A DNA stretch of 33,434 nt from Chitinophaga pinensis (GTDB lineage: Bacteria; Bacteroidota; Bacteroidia; NS11-12g; UBA9320): contig CAMDBP010000019.1 in assembly GCA_945889315.1 (NCBI GenBank), positions 1-33,434 of the forward strand. Direction: 5' to 3'. Within the stretch, counting starts at the first letter, position 1; each line of letters begins with the position of its first letter. The position numbers and the translations under genes were made by a program. This document shows positions 9,424 to 17,326 of the stretch, piece after piece. The notes under the pieces were generated by a model. That model was not told the origin of the DNA. It saw only the letters and a program-made list of their open reading frames with translations, and made no database searches.

Positions 9424-9609
9424 TTATTCGGCGTTTTTAGACTCTATAACTTGCACACCTCTGTACATGCCAGTTTCTAAATTCAAACGGTGGTACAAGT
9501 GAACATCTCCAGTAACTGGATCTCTGTGCAATTGTCTATCACCTAATTTGTAATGAGTTCTTCTTTTATCTCTTCTTGTTTTGGAGATCTTACGTTTAGG
9601 ATGTGCCAT
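9424..9609 (-). CDS. rpmF: 50S ribosomal protein L32, cysteine-free form
   Basis: This 61-residue basic protein starts [19 protein letters not shown], the hallmark of L32 of the large ribosomal subunit. Zinc-binding L32 proteins have two CxxC pairs in the second half. Here those positions read DPVT and roughly NLET, and the protein has no cysteine, so it is a zinc-independent form. It lies 4 bases after yceD and 4 bases before plsX, in the widespread yceD-rpmF-plsX arrangement that ties ribosome and membrane lipid synthesis to one transcript. Confidence 0.95.
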   Translation of the reverse strand: MAHPKRKISKTRRDKRRTHYKLGDRQLHRDPVTGDVHLYHRLNLETGMYRGVQVIESKNAE

Positions 9610-9613
9610 TTTA

Positions 9614-10114
9614 TTATTTTATAATTTTTTTTAATTGTGCCCATCGTTCGTCTTCTATTGGTTCATCAGTAGAAGTACTTAGATGGTGATCTATTTTACA
9701 TTCTTGTTTCTTGGTCGAGTTCTCGCAAATCTTTCTTAACGGCATATGTATACATACTTGTTCGTAAAGGGTATCATACACATTGTATACCGGATGGTGA
9801 ATAGAGATGTAGTTTTCTTCGGTTAGCAAACTATCGTTAGGAGTTAGTTTAATTAGCTCATTATGAGTAATTTTTACTTCTAATTCTATGTCGTCTAAAC
9901 ATCTTTCGCACTCACCAGTTACCATTCCGTTCAAGACATAGTCTACGGATATAGTGTTCTCATTTCTCTCGCAAGTGACAGCTACATCTATATCACCAGA
10001 ATGATATAGGCTATTTTCTTTCAATCCAAAGAACTTATTATTCATTTCAAAATGAAATTGATCTTTTTCGTTTTTAAACTTGATAAAATCAATATCGAAA
10101 TCTGACAACTTCAT
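9614..10114 (-). CDS. yceD: DUF177/YceD family protein
   Basis: This 166-residue acidic protein belongs to the DUF177 (YceD) family, recognised by the CxxC motif in [14 protein letters not shown] near the middle, a downstream cysteine (KKQECKID) and the position directly upstream of rpmF. Family members in other bacteria have been linked to 23S rRNA or large-subunit maturation, but the biochemical role is not settled. It is the first gene of a six-gene operon, 4 bases before rpmF, and a well-formed promoter lies 13 bases upstream of its ATG. Confidence 0.85.
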   Translation of the reverse strand: MKLSDFDIDFIKFKNEKDQFHFEMNNKFFGLKENSLYHSGDIDVAVTCERNENTISVDYVLNGMVTGECERCLDDIELEVKITHNELIKLTPNDSLLTEENYISIHHPVYNVYDTLYEQVCIHMPLRKICENSTKKQECKIDHHLSTSTDEPIEDERWAQLKKIIK

Positions 10115-10127
10115 TGTAAAAAGTGTG

Positions 10128-10156
10128 CAAAGGTAATTATTTTACGTATATTTCAA
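10128..10156 (-). promoter_or_regulatory. Promoter of the yceD-rpmF-plsX-fabH-accBC operon
   Basis: On the minus strand TTG (10154-10156), an 18-base spacer and TACCTTTG (10128-10135) match the Bacteroidota TTG/TAnnTTTG promoter in full. The -7 element ends 13 bases before the yceD ATG, so the leader is only about 10 bases long. Confidence 0.65.
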
Positions 10157-10170
10157 GTATTATTCACAAG

Positions 10171-11247
10171 TTATCTTAAATCAGGCACGCCAATACTGAA
10201 TTTTTCTCTTCGGTGTTCTTTGAAAGATAACGGTACAGTGCTTTGATCAAAATAAGCAGCTCTATTGCGATGCACCTTATTGATAATATACAAGGCGTTA
10301 ATAAAAGATGAGGTGTCTGCTTGTCCTTTTCCAGCAATGTCATATGCCGTTCCGTGGTCTGGGCTTGTCCTGACAATAGGCAATCCTGCAGAAAAATTAA
10401 TGCCATCTTTAAAGGCAACTTGTTTGAAAGGTATTAGAACTTGATCGTGGTACATTCCAACGATTCCATCAAAATTGCGCGCATTATCACTTCCAAAAAA
10501 ACCGTCTGGAGGATAGGGGCCGATTGCTAAAATTCCATCCGCTTGAACTTGAGCAATGGCTGGCTTTATTATATCTATTTCTTCTCTTCCCATCAGTCCG
10601 TTGTCTCCTCCATGAGGGTTGACGCCTAAAACGGCAATTCTTGGTTTTTTAATGCCAAAGTCAGATTGTAAATTTTGATTTAGCATCGTTATAGTATCGG
10701 TTATTTTATCTTTGCTAAGCGCACCTGCAACATTACCAAGAGCAGTATGACCGGTTACCATAGCAACTCGTAAGTCATCATTTACTAAAATCATTTGCAC
10801 TTCAGATTGAAATGCTTCCGCAAAATAGTGTGTATGCCCATTAGAAGTCATTCCCGCTTCTGCACACATTTGTTTGTCTATGGGTGCGGTAAGAATATCT
10901 TGAATTATTCCATCCTTTACATCTGAAACTGCAAGTTTTAATGCATCAAAAGCTACTTTACCCCCTTGTAAATTGGGGGTTCCTGGCGTAATTTCAATTT
11001 TATCGGCACTGCAAATTCGGAGGTTAACTACTCCGGCCTTGATGTCTTCTTTTCTATGAACGATGTTTATTTCTAAGGGCGCATATCCTAATAGATCCGT
11101 ATAAAACTTAAGTATACAGGAGGTAGCATATACCACAGGGGTACAGTAGTTAAAAACGAGATTATTCCCGAGTGTTTTGAGTATTAACTCAGGCCCTACG
11201 CCATTAAAATCTCCAATAGTGATGCCGATATTCGGTTTGTTACTCAT
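10171..11247 (-). CDS. pdxA: 4-hydroxythreonine-4-phosphate dehydrogenase
   Basis: This 358-residue protein oxidises 4-phosphohydroxy-L-threonine in the DXP-dependent route to pyridoxal 5'-phosphate (vitamin B6). The three metal-binding histidines of PdxA are present at H167 (VTGHTAL), H212 (NPHGGDNGLMGREE) and H267 (MYHDQVLIPFK), at almost the same numbers as in the E. coli enzyme. The N-terminus GITIGDFNGVGPE and C-terminal SPDHGTAYDIAGK are also typical. It is upstream of yceD in the same orientation, but a promoter in the 56-base gap suggests yceD starts its own transcript. A perfect -7 element lies 8 bases before its ATG. Confidence 0.95.
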   Translation of the reverse strand: MSNKPNIGITIGDFNGVGPELILKTLGNNLVFNYCTPVVYATSCILKFYTDLLGYAPLEINIVHRKEDIKAGVVNLRICSADKIEITPGTPNLQGGKVAFDALKLAVSDVKDGIIQDILTAPIDKQMCAEAGMTSNGHTHYFAEAFQSEVQMILVNDDLRVAMVTGHTALGNVAGALSKDKITDTITMLNQNLQSDFGIKKPRIAVLGVNPHGGDNGLMGREEIDIIKPAIAQVQADGILAIGPYPPDGFFGSDNARNFDGIVGMYHDQVLIPFKQVAFKDGINFSAGLPIVRTSPDHGTAYDIAGKGQADTSSFINALYIINKVHRNRAAYFDQSTVPLSFKEHRREKFSIGVPDLR

Positions 11248-11255
11248 TGCAAACG

Positions 11256-11263
11256 CAAATGTA
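11256..11263 (-). promoter_or_regulatory. Putative -7 element of pdxA
   Basis: TACATTTG on the minus strand fits TAnnTTTG fully and ends 8 bases before the pdxA ATG, which would give an almost leaderless message. No clear -33 TTG is visible upstream. Confidence 0.4.
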
Positions 11264-11337
11264 GGGTTTCTAGATTAGTAAAAAGGGTTGTTTTTGAAAT
11301 CATGTTCATACCTTACGATGTTGACCTGTGTTAATTC

Positions 11338-12396
11338 TTAATTTGATTCAGACAGTTTATTTTTGTTAACGCGTTTATACCAAACTGGGAAAACGATAAT
11401 TCCTGCAAAGAGGTATGGCCAATAACTCAACAATCTCCAAAGAAATGCTGTTGTATTCGCAAGTTGCGCGTTGGCAAAATATTCTCCCATAAATCCACCA
11501 AATAACCATTCTGCCATACCTGTGGCTCCGGGCGTGATAGGTACCATTAGCGCTCCCCACATTACCAGTTGTTTTGCAAATATGGTTGCCATTGAAGCAC
11601 CGTTTCCTAAGGCTAAGATTAAAAAATTAACCAATAGAAATCGAGAAATCCAAGCAACTAGGGTGCCCCCAAATGCTTTGAACCAATACTGAATGGGCTC
11701 ATTCTTGAAATTTATCGCAGCAACTACCAGGTTGTCTCCCCAGATTACGACCTTATCTTTATATCTAAGCAAAAGGGGAAGTTTGAAAATCCAGATTACT
11801 ACCCGCTTTATGGCTTGCGGTTTAAAAAAGATGCCTATAAAAATGAGTAAGCACCAAGCAAGAAAGAGTCCATATGCTGCTATAAATAAATACTGAATTT
11901 GCAAGCCAGATATATAATTGATGTGTGTAGGTATTACTTCAGAAGTGATTACAAATAGCCAAAGAAAGGGCGCCGCTAAAACATAAAATAATACATCGAG
12001 ATACGATGTGGCGAGTACCATAGCAGTACCTTTACCGGCATTGATTTTGTTTTCTTTGGCAAGGAGAATAAATGCAGCGGCGGTTCCCCCTACAATTCCT
12101 GGAGAGATAGCAGAAGAAAACTCCCAAAGTACAATGATTTGCATGGCCTGTTTCCAACTGAGTTGATAATTAGAAAGAACGATTAGCCTGTAGGAATATC
12201 CTAATAATCGTGTAAGTACCATGAGTAGCGCGCACGCTATCCAAAGTGTGCTTAATCCTGTCCAGTTTATTCTGTCATATGCCTCAAGGTCAAATCCTTG
12301 GAAGAAAAAGTAGGCAGCAGTAAGTATTCCAATTAAAACAGGAATAATTAGCTTTTTACCCGTAAAGTAGCTTGTTATATTACTGGAAGTACTCAC
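11338..12396 (-). CDS. Flippase-like polytopic membrane protein (LPG synthase TM-region family)
   Basis: This 352-residue inner-membrane protein has about seven to eight hydrophobic segments, among them FTGKKLIIPVLIGILTAAYF near the N-terminus. It resembles the transmembrane flippase part of lysylphosphatidylglycerol synthetase (UPF0104). The motif EFSSAISPGIVGGTAAAFILL near residue 90 and the late ITPGATGMAEWLFGG are typical of that family. No soluble aminoacyl-transfer domain is present, so it is probably a stand-alone lipid or glycolipid translocator of unknown substrate. It starts 2 bases after the icd stop, so it is translated from the icd message. An unrelated membrane function cannot be excluded. 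Confidence 0.75.
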   Translation of the reverse strand: MSTSSNITSYFTGKKLIIPVLIGILTAAYFFFQGFDLEAYDRINWTGLSTLWIACALLMVLTRLLGYSYRLIVLSNYQLSWKQAMQIIVLWEFSSAISPGIVGGTAAAFILLAKENKINAGKGTAMVLATSYLDVLFYVLAAPFLWLFVITSEVIPTHINYISGLQIQYLFIAAYGLFLAWCLLIFIGIFFKPQAIKRVVIWIFKLPLLLRYKDKVVIWGDNLVVAAINFKNEPIQYWFKAFGGTLVAWISRFLLVNFLILALGNGASMATIFAKQLVMWGALMVPITPGATGMAEWLFGGFMGEYFANAQLANTTAFLWRLLSYWPYLFAGIIVFPVWYKRVNKNKLSESN

Positions 12397-12398
12397 CT

Positions 12399-13853
12399 TT
12401 ACACACTTGCTTTTTGGCCCTGTGCCAATGAGTATTTTCGTTTACCATCTATGGTTATTAGCATTTCGATGGAACTAATATTAAGAAACTCGTATAAGTG
12501 GATGGCTTGTTCCATAAATTTCTTTTTCTTTATAACGCCACTTGTGTTTTTCTCTATACGAACAACATAAGTATCGACCAAGTCTGTAAAGACAGAACCT
12601 TCTGGCCAAATTTGGGTTCCTCTGTTGGTGATGGTTGTTAATTCCATATCCTCATCGAGATGATTTTGTACAATTGTTGCGATTTCGCTTGCTTGTTGTT
12701 CTGATTCTACAAAAATATCGATACCGACTGTTTCAATAATTTCGCTACTACTCACCATCATTTTATTAGTGGATGGTAGCTTGGGCTTTGTGTATTTAGC
12801 TAGACTACTAACCATGATAATATCGATGTTTAATGTTTCAATAATTGCTTGTGTAAACTCTTTAGTGCCAACAGAAGTGGACCTGTTTTCGCCAAAATCA
12901 CCAGTATGTATGCCATTTTCTATGGTGGTCATTAGTGCATTTTGAATAGCAGAAGCAAAGGGATCTAATCCTAACTGATTTAACATTAATACGCCGCTCA
13001 TCAAAAGTGAAGTTGGGTTTGCCTTATTCTGGCCTGCAATATCCGGTGCAGTTCCATGCACAGCCTCAAAAATTTTGATATGATCACCTATATTAGCGGA
13101 TGGTGCGAAACCCAATCCACCAACTAGTCCAGCACAAAGGTCCGACACTATGTCTCCCTGCAAATTCGTAAGCACAATGCATTCAAATTGTTGAGGTGTA
13201 CAAACAAGCTTCATGCACAATGCGTCAACGATAATATCTTCGGCCTTGAGTTGGGGGTATTCCTTTGCTATATCATAAAAAGTGTCCAGGAACATTCCAT
13301 CCGTTAGCTTCATTATATTAGCTTTATGTCCGCAAGTTACTGTGCTATAACCTTCTTTTAATGCTGTTTCAAATGCAGAACGGATTACCTGTTCTGATCC
13401 TGGCCTTGATATAATGCGACGACTAACGGCCACATCTTTGGTCATAAAATGCTCTATTCCACCATATGTATCTTCTATATTTTCTCTAACGATAGTTAGA
13501 TTTATGGGTATACCTGCTTTACTGAAAACAGTCTCTACGCCTTTAATCGTTTGAAATTTTCGTATATTAGAATGCGTATTCCACGTTTTTCTTGCGGTTA
13601 CATTAATACTTTTAACGCCTCCCCCTTTGGGTGTTTCCATAGGACCTTTAAAAAGAATTCCAGTAGACTCGATACTGAGTTTGGCCTCATCTGTCATTCC
13701 CGTAGTATACCCGAGGTCATAAACTCCTTTTCCCATTGATACGAATTCGTATTCCAAAGGCACTTGGGCGGCCTCGAAAATAGAGAGAACAGCATCCATA
13801 ATCTCCGGTCCAATTCCGTCGCCTTTAGCTACTGATATTTTAATATTAGTCAT
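12399..13853 (-). CDS. icd: Isocitrate dehydrogenase with C-terminal extension
   Basis: This 484-residue protein carries out oxidative decarboxylation of isocitrate to 2-oxoglutarate in the TCA cycle. The first ~345 residues are the isocitrate/isopropylmalate dehydrogenase fold: AKGDGIGPEIMD at the start, the substrate segment NIRKF, the metal-binding block LTNLQGDIVSDLCAG and EAVHGTAPDIAGQNKANP. A further ~140 residues (from about 345) form an extra domain. An extension of this size is known in the Thermus- and Rickettsia-type enzymes, whereas E. coli Icd has 416 residues. The cofactor is probably NADP, which I infer from the subfamily. It is transcribed divergently from the sigma factor gene and leads a two-gene unit with the flippase-like gene. 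Confidence 0.92.
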   Translation of the reverse strand: MTNIKISVAKGDGIGPEIMDAVLSIFEAAQVPLEYEFVSMGKGVYDLGYTTGMTDEAKLSIESTGILFKGPMETPKGGGVKSINVTARKTWNTHSNIRKFQTIKGVETVFSKAGIPINLTIVRENIEDTYGGIEHFMTKDVAVSRRIISRPGSEQVIRSAFETALKEGYSTVTCGHKANIMKLTDGMFLDTFYDIAKEYPQLKAEDIIVDALCMKLVCTPQQFECIVLTNLQGDIVSDLCAGLVGGLGFAPSANIGDHIKIFEAVHGTAPDIAGQNKANPTSLLMSGVLMLNQLGLDPFASAIQNALMTTIENGIHTGDFGENRSTSVGTKEFTQAIIETLNIDIIMVSSLAKYTKPKLPSTNKMMVSSSEIIETVGIDIFVESEQQASEIATIVQNHLDEDMELTTITNRGTQIWPEGSVFTDLVDTYVVRIEKNTSGVIKKKKFMEQAIHLYEFLNISSIEMLITIDGKRKYSLAQGQKASV

Positions 13854-13877
13854 TTCTCTTTTCGCGTTTTAGAATTA

Positions 13878-13885
13878 CAAAGGTA
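13878..13885 (-). promoter_or_regulatory. Putative -7 element of icd
   Basis: TACCTTTG on the minus strand is identical to the yceD operon element and ends 24 bases before the icd ATG. No TTG is seen at the usual spacing. Confidence 0.45.
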
Positions 13886-13983
13886 GTAATGTTGAATCCG
13901 ATATTGTCATTTAGGCATACTTTTTGCAGCTACAAATTGCCTTACAAGCCTTTTATTTTTATAGCTTTTATGGTAAAAAAACA

Positions 13984-13991
13984 TACTTTTG
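13984..13991 (+). promoter_or_regulatory. Putative -7 element of the sigma factor gene
   Basis: TACTTTTG matches TAnnTTTG fully, 35 bases before the ATG at 14027. The promoter shares the 173-base divergent region with icd. Confidence 0.45.
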
Positions 13992-14026
13992 CAAGTCATA
14001 TTACAAGCAGAAACATTTAATAATAA

Positions 14027-14890
14027 ATGAGACAACTTAAAATTTCAAAACAGTTTACCAACCGGGAAAACAAATCGCTCGATAAATATCTTAATGAGAT
14101 AAGTAAAGTGGCGATGATAGATGCTCAAGAAGAGGTAGAGTTAGCAGGTAGAATTAGGGATGGTGATCAAGCTGCTCTAGAGAAACTCGTAAATGCTAAT
14201 TTACGTTTTGTGGTTTCGGTGTCAAAACAATATCAAAATCAAGGACTTACCTTAGGTGACTTGATAAACGAAGGAAACCTAGGTCTTATTAAAGCAGCTA
14301 AACGTTTTGATGAAACGCGTGGATTTAAATTTATCTCGTATGCGGTATGGTGGATTCGTCAATCGATTCTACAGGCATTGGCAGATCAATCACGTATTGT
14401 ACGTTTGCCACTTAATAAAGTAGGTAGCATCGGAAGAATAAGTGCAGCAGCAGCTAGACTCGAACAACTCCAAGAGCGTGAACCAACTCCTGAAGAAATT
14501 GCTAAAGAATTAGAAATAAGTGTTACTGAGGTTGAGAATGCCTTTAAATCTTCGGGCAGACATTTATCCATAGACGCTCCGCTTATTGAAGGTGAAGATA
14601 ACAGTTTGCTTGGTGTGCTTGATAATAATGATGAGCCTAATCCAGATCAACCACTGATGGATGAATCGCTTAGAAAAGAAATTAATCGTGTGATATCTAC
14701 ACTTTCTGAAAAAGAAAGAGATGTATTGAAATATTACTATGGACTAGATGGTGGACCAGCTCATACGCTTGAGGATATTTCAGATAAAGTTGGGCTTACA
14801 CGCGAACGTGTACGTCAAATCAAGGAAAAGGCCTTAAGAAGACTTCGTAAGTCTAGTAAAAGCAAAATTTTAAAATCGTATTTAGGTTAA
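14027..14890 (+). CDS. rpoD: Primary RNA polymerase sigma-70 factor
   Basis: This 287-residue sigma factor has region 1.2 (about 17-50), the region 2 core (54-125, with [18 protein letters not shown] and the melting/-10 helix [10 protein letters not shown]), region 3 (130-205) and region 4 with the [23 protein letters not shown] (about 247-266). It lacks the acidic region 1.1 and the non-conserved insert of proteobacterial RpoD. That short form is the housekeeping sigma of Bacteroidota, which reads TTG/TAnnTTTG promoters instead of TTGACA/TATAAT. It is a single-gene unit with a -7 element upstream and a hairpin terminator 20 bases after the stop. An RpoS-like role is unlikely given this resemblance. 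Confidence 0.93.
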   Translation: MRQLKISKQFTNRENKSLDKYLNEISKVAMIDAQEEVELAGRIRDGDQAALEKLVNANLRFVVSVSKQYQNQGLTLGDLINEGNLGLIKAAKRFDETRGFKFISYAVWWIRQSILQALADQSRIVRLPLNKVGSIGRISAAAARLEQLQEREPTPEEIAKELEISVTEVENAFKSSGRHLSIDAPLIEGEDNSLLGVLDNNDEPNPDQPLMDESLRKEINRVISTLSEKERDVLKYYYGLDGGPAHTLEDISDKVGLTRERVRQIKEKALRRLRKSSKSKILKSYLG

Positions 14891-14910
14891 CTAAGTTTAC
14901 TTTTTTAGAG

Positions 14911-14943
14911 AAACGGCTACCATTTAATGTGGTGGTCGTTTTT
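14911..14943 (+). terminator. Intrinsic terminator of the sigma factor gene
   Basis: The hairpin ACGGCTACCA / TGGTGGTCGT pairs over 10 bp with two G-U pairs and a 7-base loop, and runs into TTTTTG TTTT. It lies 20 bases after the rpoD stop. Confidence 0.8.
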
Positions 14944-15131
14944 GTTTTGAAACGATTTTAATTTTACACATAAAATCATGTTTTATCTGAAGGTAGCCCT
15001 TCCATCTGGAGCTAATTTTAGGTAATTCGTTGTACGGTGTCAATCCAAAATTACCACTTAAAACTTAAATATTAATTTATACGTTGTGATTAAAAGGGAT
15101 AGAATTTTTGTATCAAAAAAATAACTGTGAT

Positions 15132-16010
15132 TTAGTTTAGCATCTTTTTTAAATCATCAATAGTGGATAAAAATGACAAGGATTGATGCTTTTGTGTGTC
15201 CAATTTGTCTAACATCGAACTATGAATAATAACCTTGCAATCTTTAAAATATTCACTCATTGTCTCCATATATGCCGCCATTTTACCTTTTGAAATGGGT
15301 ATAGTAAATGAGCAAATAACATGCGTTGCTTTTATTGTTTCTGCGCAGTATTTTGCGTAAGAAAGTGGAACGTTTGGCCCCAAATAAACGCACTGAATTC
15401 CTTTTTTCTTAATGAGGTAGTAGGCGTATAATAGTCCTATCTCATGATGTTGGTTTTCTGGCAGATAGAGTAAAAATTTACTAGCAGACGCTTTAATTGA
15501 CACCTCATTGATAGCGGTAAAGAGCTTTTGCCTTATGAGTTGACTTAAAAAATGTTCCTGTGCGATGTTTATCTTATCAACGGTCCATAAGAGTCCTATT
15601 CGTACAAGTAATGGGTATAATATTTTCTCAATGCTCGCCTCAAAACCGTATATTTCACAGTATCCAGTGTAGGACTTGTCAAATAAAAAAAAATCAAAAT
15701 TTAAGGTTGCGATAACTAAATCATTAACCACCAGTGTTTCAAACGTGTCTTTGCTATTTTTGTATAGATTTTCTACGGCGGAATTAAGTTTTTCTGTACT
15801 AAGCTTGGCTGCTGTACTAATCTTCATTCCACTACTAATAAGCGATGAAACGTTTAATAATTTTTTGAGATCTTTATTCTCGTAAAATCGAATGTTGGTC
15901 GCTGTCCGTTGAGGCTCAATTAAATTATATCGTTTTTCCCATACCCTTATGGTATGGGTTTTGACTCCGCTAAGATTTTCTAAATCTTTAATACTTAAAT
16001 TGGTTTTCAT
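15132..16010 (-). CDS. MerR-family regulator with cobalamin-binding domain (CarH/LitR-like)
   Basis: This protein of about 292 residues has an N-terminal MerR HTH (KDLENLSGVKTHTIRVWEKRY), a helical linker, and a C-terminal B12-binding fold. Numbered from the alternative ATG at 16016, the helical sensor domain has W144-x9-E154-H155, the signature of adenosylcobalamin photoreceptors such as CarH. The Rossmann part has Q189-x-H191-x-x-G194 (canonical E/D-x-H-x-x-G), so the lower axial histidine is kept but the acidic residue is a glutamine. CarH-type proteins repress carotenoid genes in the dark and release DNA in light. Here no carotenoid gene is nearby. The ATG at 16010 is preferred because a -7 element sits at 16018-16025. 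It stands alone, with 190 bases separating it from the arginase-like gene. Confidence 0.85.
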   Translation of the reverse strand: MKTNLSIKDLENLSGVKTHTIRVWEKRYNLIEPQRTATNIRFYENKDLKKLLNVSSLISSGMKISTAAKLSTEKLNSAVENLYKNSKDTFETLVVNDLVIATLNFDFFLFDKSYTGYCEIYGFEASIEKILYPLLVRIGLLWTVDKINIAQEHFLSQLIRQKLFTAINEVSIKASASKFLLYLPENQHHEIGLLYAYYLIKKKGIQCVYLGPNVPLSYAKYCAETIKATHVICSFTIPISKGKMAAYMETMSEYFKDCKVIIHSSMLDKLDTQKHQSLSFLSTIDDLKKMLN

Positions 16011-16017
16011 TGCCATT

Positions 16018-16025
16018 CAAAGTTA
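16018..16025 (-). promoter_or_regulatory. Putative -7 element of the MerR/B12 regulator
   Basis: TAACTTTG on the minus strand fits TAnnTTTG and lies 7 bases before the ATG at 16010. If it is used, the upstream in-frame ATG at 16016 would precede the transcript start and the message would be nearly leaderless. No -33 TTG is evident. Confidence 0.3.
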
Positions 16026-16206
16026 ACATTAAATTTCTATAAATGATGGTCATGTTTGACCGGATAGAGGTTGCATTTCCAAGTAATGAAGTGCCTAATC
16101 AATAGTATAGTTTTGGTTTTACCATCCTACAATTTATGGATTGCTTAAGTTCAAAAAACAGGTTTGAAAATTTTATGCTGTGGCATACATGATCTACGTA
16201 AATGGA

Positions 16207-17286
16207 TTAATAGAGTTTTTTAAGAACATCTAGATATCTCTCGGATAACTCTCCAGCTACCGCTTTTTGATAATCGGCATATGAGCAAGGAATATTCTGA
16301 TTTTCAAGTTGCATCCACCATCTATTGGTTCGTTTACTTTTTAAAAATAGTATGGGAAGTTGATTATCTTTTATGTCACAACGGTATTTTAAAAATTCGT
16401 CATGCATAGTAGGCAGATCATTTGTACGTGCCGTAAATCCATCCAAGTAATACCATATTAATTGAGCCGCTAGTTTGGCCGTTACGTTTTGATGATCATG
16501 CTCAGGATAATATTCAAACAAGCCAAAAAATGATGATACATCACTTAATCCTGCATAGCGAGCAAGTTGGCATGCTTCGTCGTTTGTAAGTCCATTGGGT
16601 TGTGCTTCTTTTTTGCCGGGGGCATCGCTGTGTTTTATGGCATTTAGATCAAATAACGTAATGGCAGCATTTCGTAAATATAGTTCAGCATCCTCCATAT
16701 TATTTTTTATGGATCCCAAGCGATAATGGCCGAAATTTAGGTTTTGTAAGGTATCAATTGCTTTGGTAGGTATAAATGGTGCTTGAAACGCCAATGCATT
16801 TAAGGTAGTTAATTGATCAGAATAATTGGTACAAATACGATGCAGAAGTTGGTATTCTAATAAGGGCAAATAAGAGGAAATGAGCGATATTTCTACAGCT
16901 TTATCACTGGCAACGTAGCTCTTAAAAAGTGATTCCCCTTGGTCTATGTGTGTTCCTATAAGAACAGTAATTAGGCCCTTATTTTTCAACTCGCTAGCGA
17001 TGTCAAATAGAGCAGCATGTGTATCTGCAGGGGTTTCACCTGCTGGTAAGTTACCAATATCTACAATACTATTTTCTAAATGCGTATGGGTAACGAGCTT
17101 ATACATCTCTTCCCTGATTAAATCACATCCTTGCACTTGACCATCATTACGGCCAACGCCTAGTAAAGCTATTTTTTTAGAAGATAAATCGGGAAAAGTG
17201 TCACTGTAATAAGACACACTAGCACCCAATTGATATGGACTAAAATCGCCTTTTGGACTTATTTTACTTAAGTATTCTTCTAACAT
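16207..17286 (-). CDS. Arginase/formiminoglutamase-fold protein with degraded metal site
   Basis: This 359-residue protein follows the ureohydrolase fold: KIALLGVG with a GR NDGQ.. segment, a DIGNLP motif, an ITVLIGTH strand-turn, a long middle part and a C-terminal FFGLFEYYPEHD. The dinuclear manganese ligands are mostly gone. The GGDH motif reads IGTH (H113 kept), DAHxD reads SSYLP (137-141, all ligands lost) and SxDxD reads LFDLN (D213 kept, the second aspartate is N215). Catalysis of the arginase type is therefore unlikely, and a binding, structural or changed activity is more probable. The start at 17286 is preferred over a GTG/ATG further upstream because a perfect -7 element lies 19 bases before it. 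The upstream extension would also overlap the divergent SDR gene. Confidence 0.75.
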   Translation of the reverse strand: MLEEYLSKISPKGDFSPYQLGASVSYYSDTFPDLSSKKIALLGVGRNDGQVQGCDLIREEMYKLVTHTHLENSIVDIGNLPAGETPADTHAALFDIASELKNKGLITVLIGTHIDQGESLFKSYVASDKAVEISLISSYLPLLEYQLLHRICTNYSDQLTTLNALAFQAPFIPTKAIDTLQNLNFGHYRLGSIKNNMEDAELYLRNAAITLFDLNAIKHSDAPGKKEAQPNGLTNDEACQLARYAGLSDVSSFFGLFEYYPEHDHQNVTAKLAAQLIWYYLDGFTARTNDLPTMHDEFLKYRCDIKDNQLPILFLKSKRTNRWWMQLENQNIPCSYADYQKAVAGELSERYLDVLKKLY

Positions 17287-17305
17287 TAAATATATTCGTA
17301 GCTTA

Positions 17306-17313
17306 CAAAAATA
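17306..17313 (-). promoter_or_regulatory. Putative -7 element of the arginase-like gene
   Basis: TATTTTTG on the minus strand matches TAnnTTTG and ends 19 bases before the ATG at 17286. It supports that start in the 40-base gap between divergent genes. Confidence 0.4.
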
Positions 17314-17326
17314 AAGCAAGCTAATC

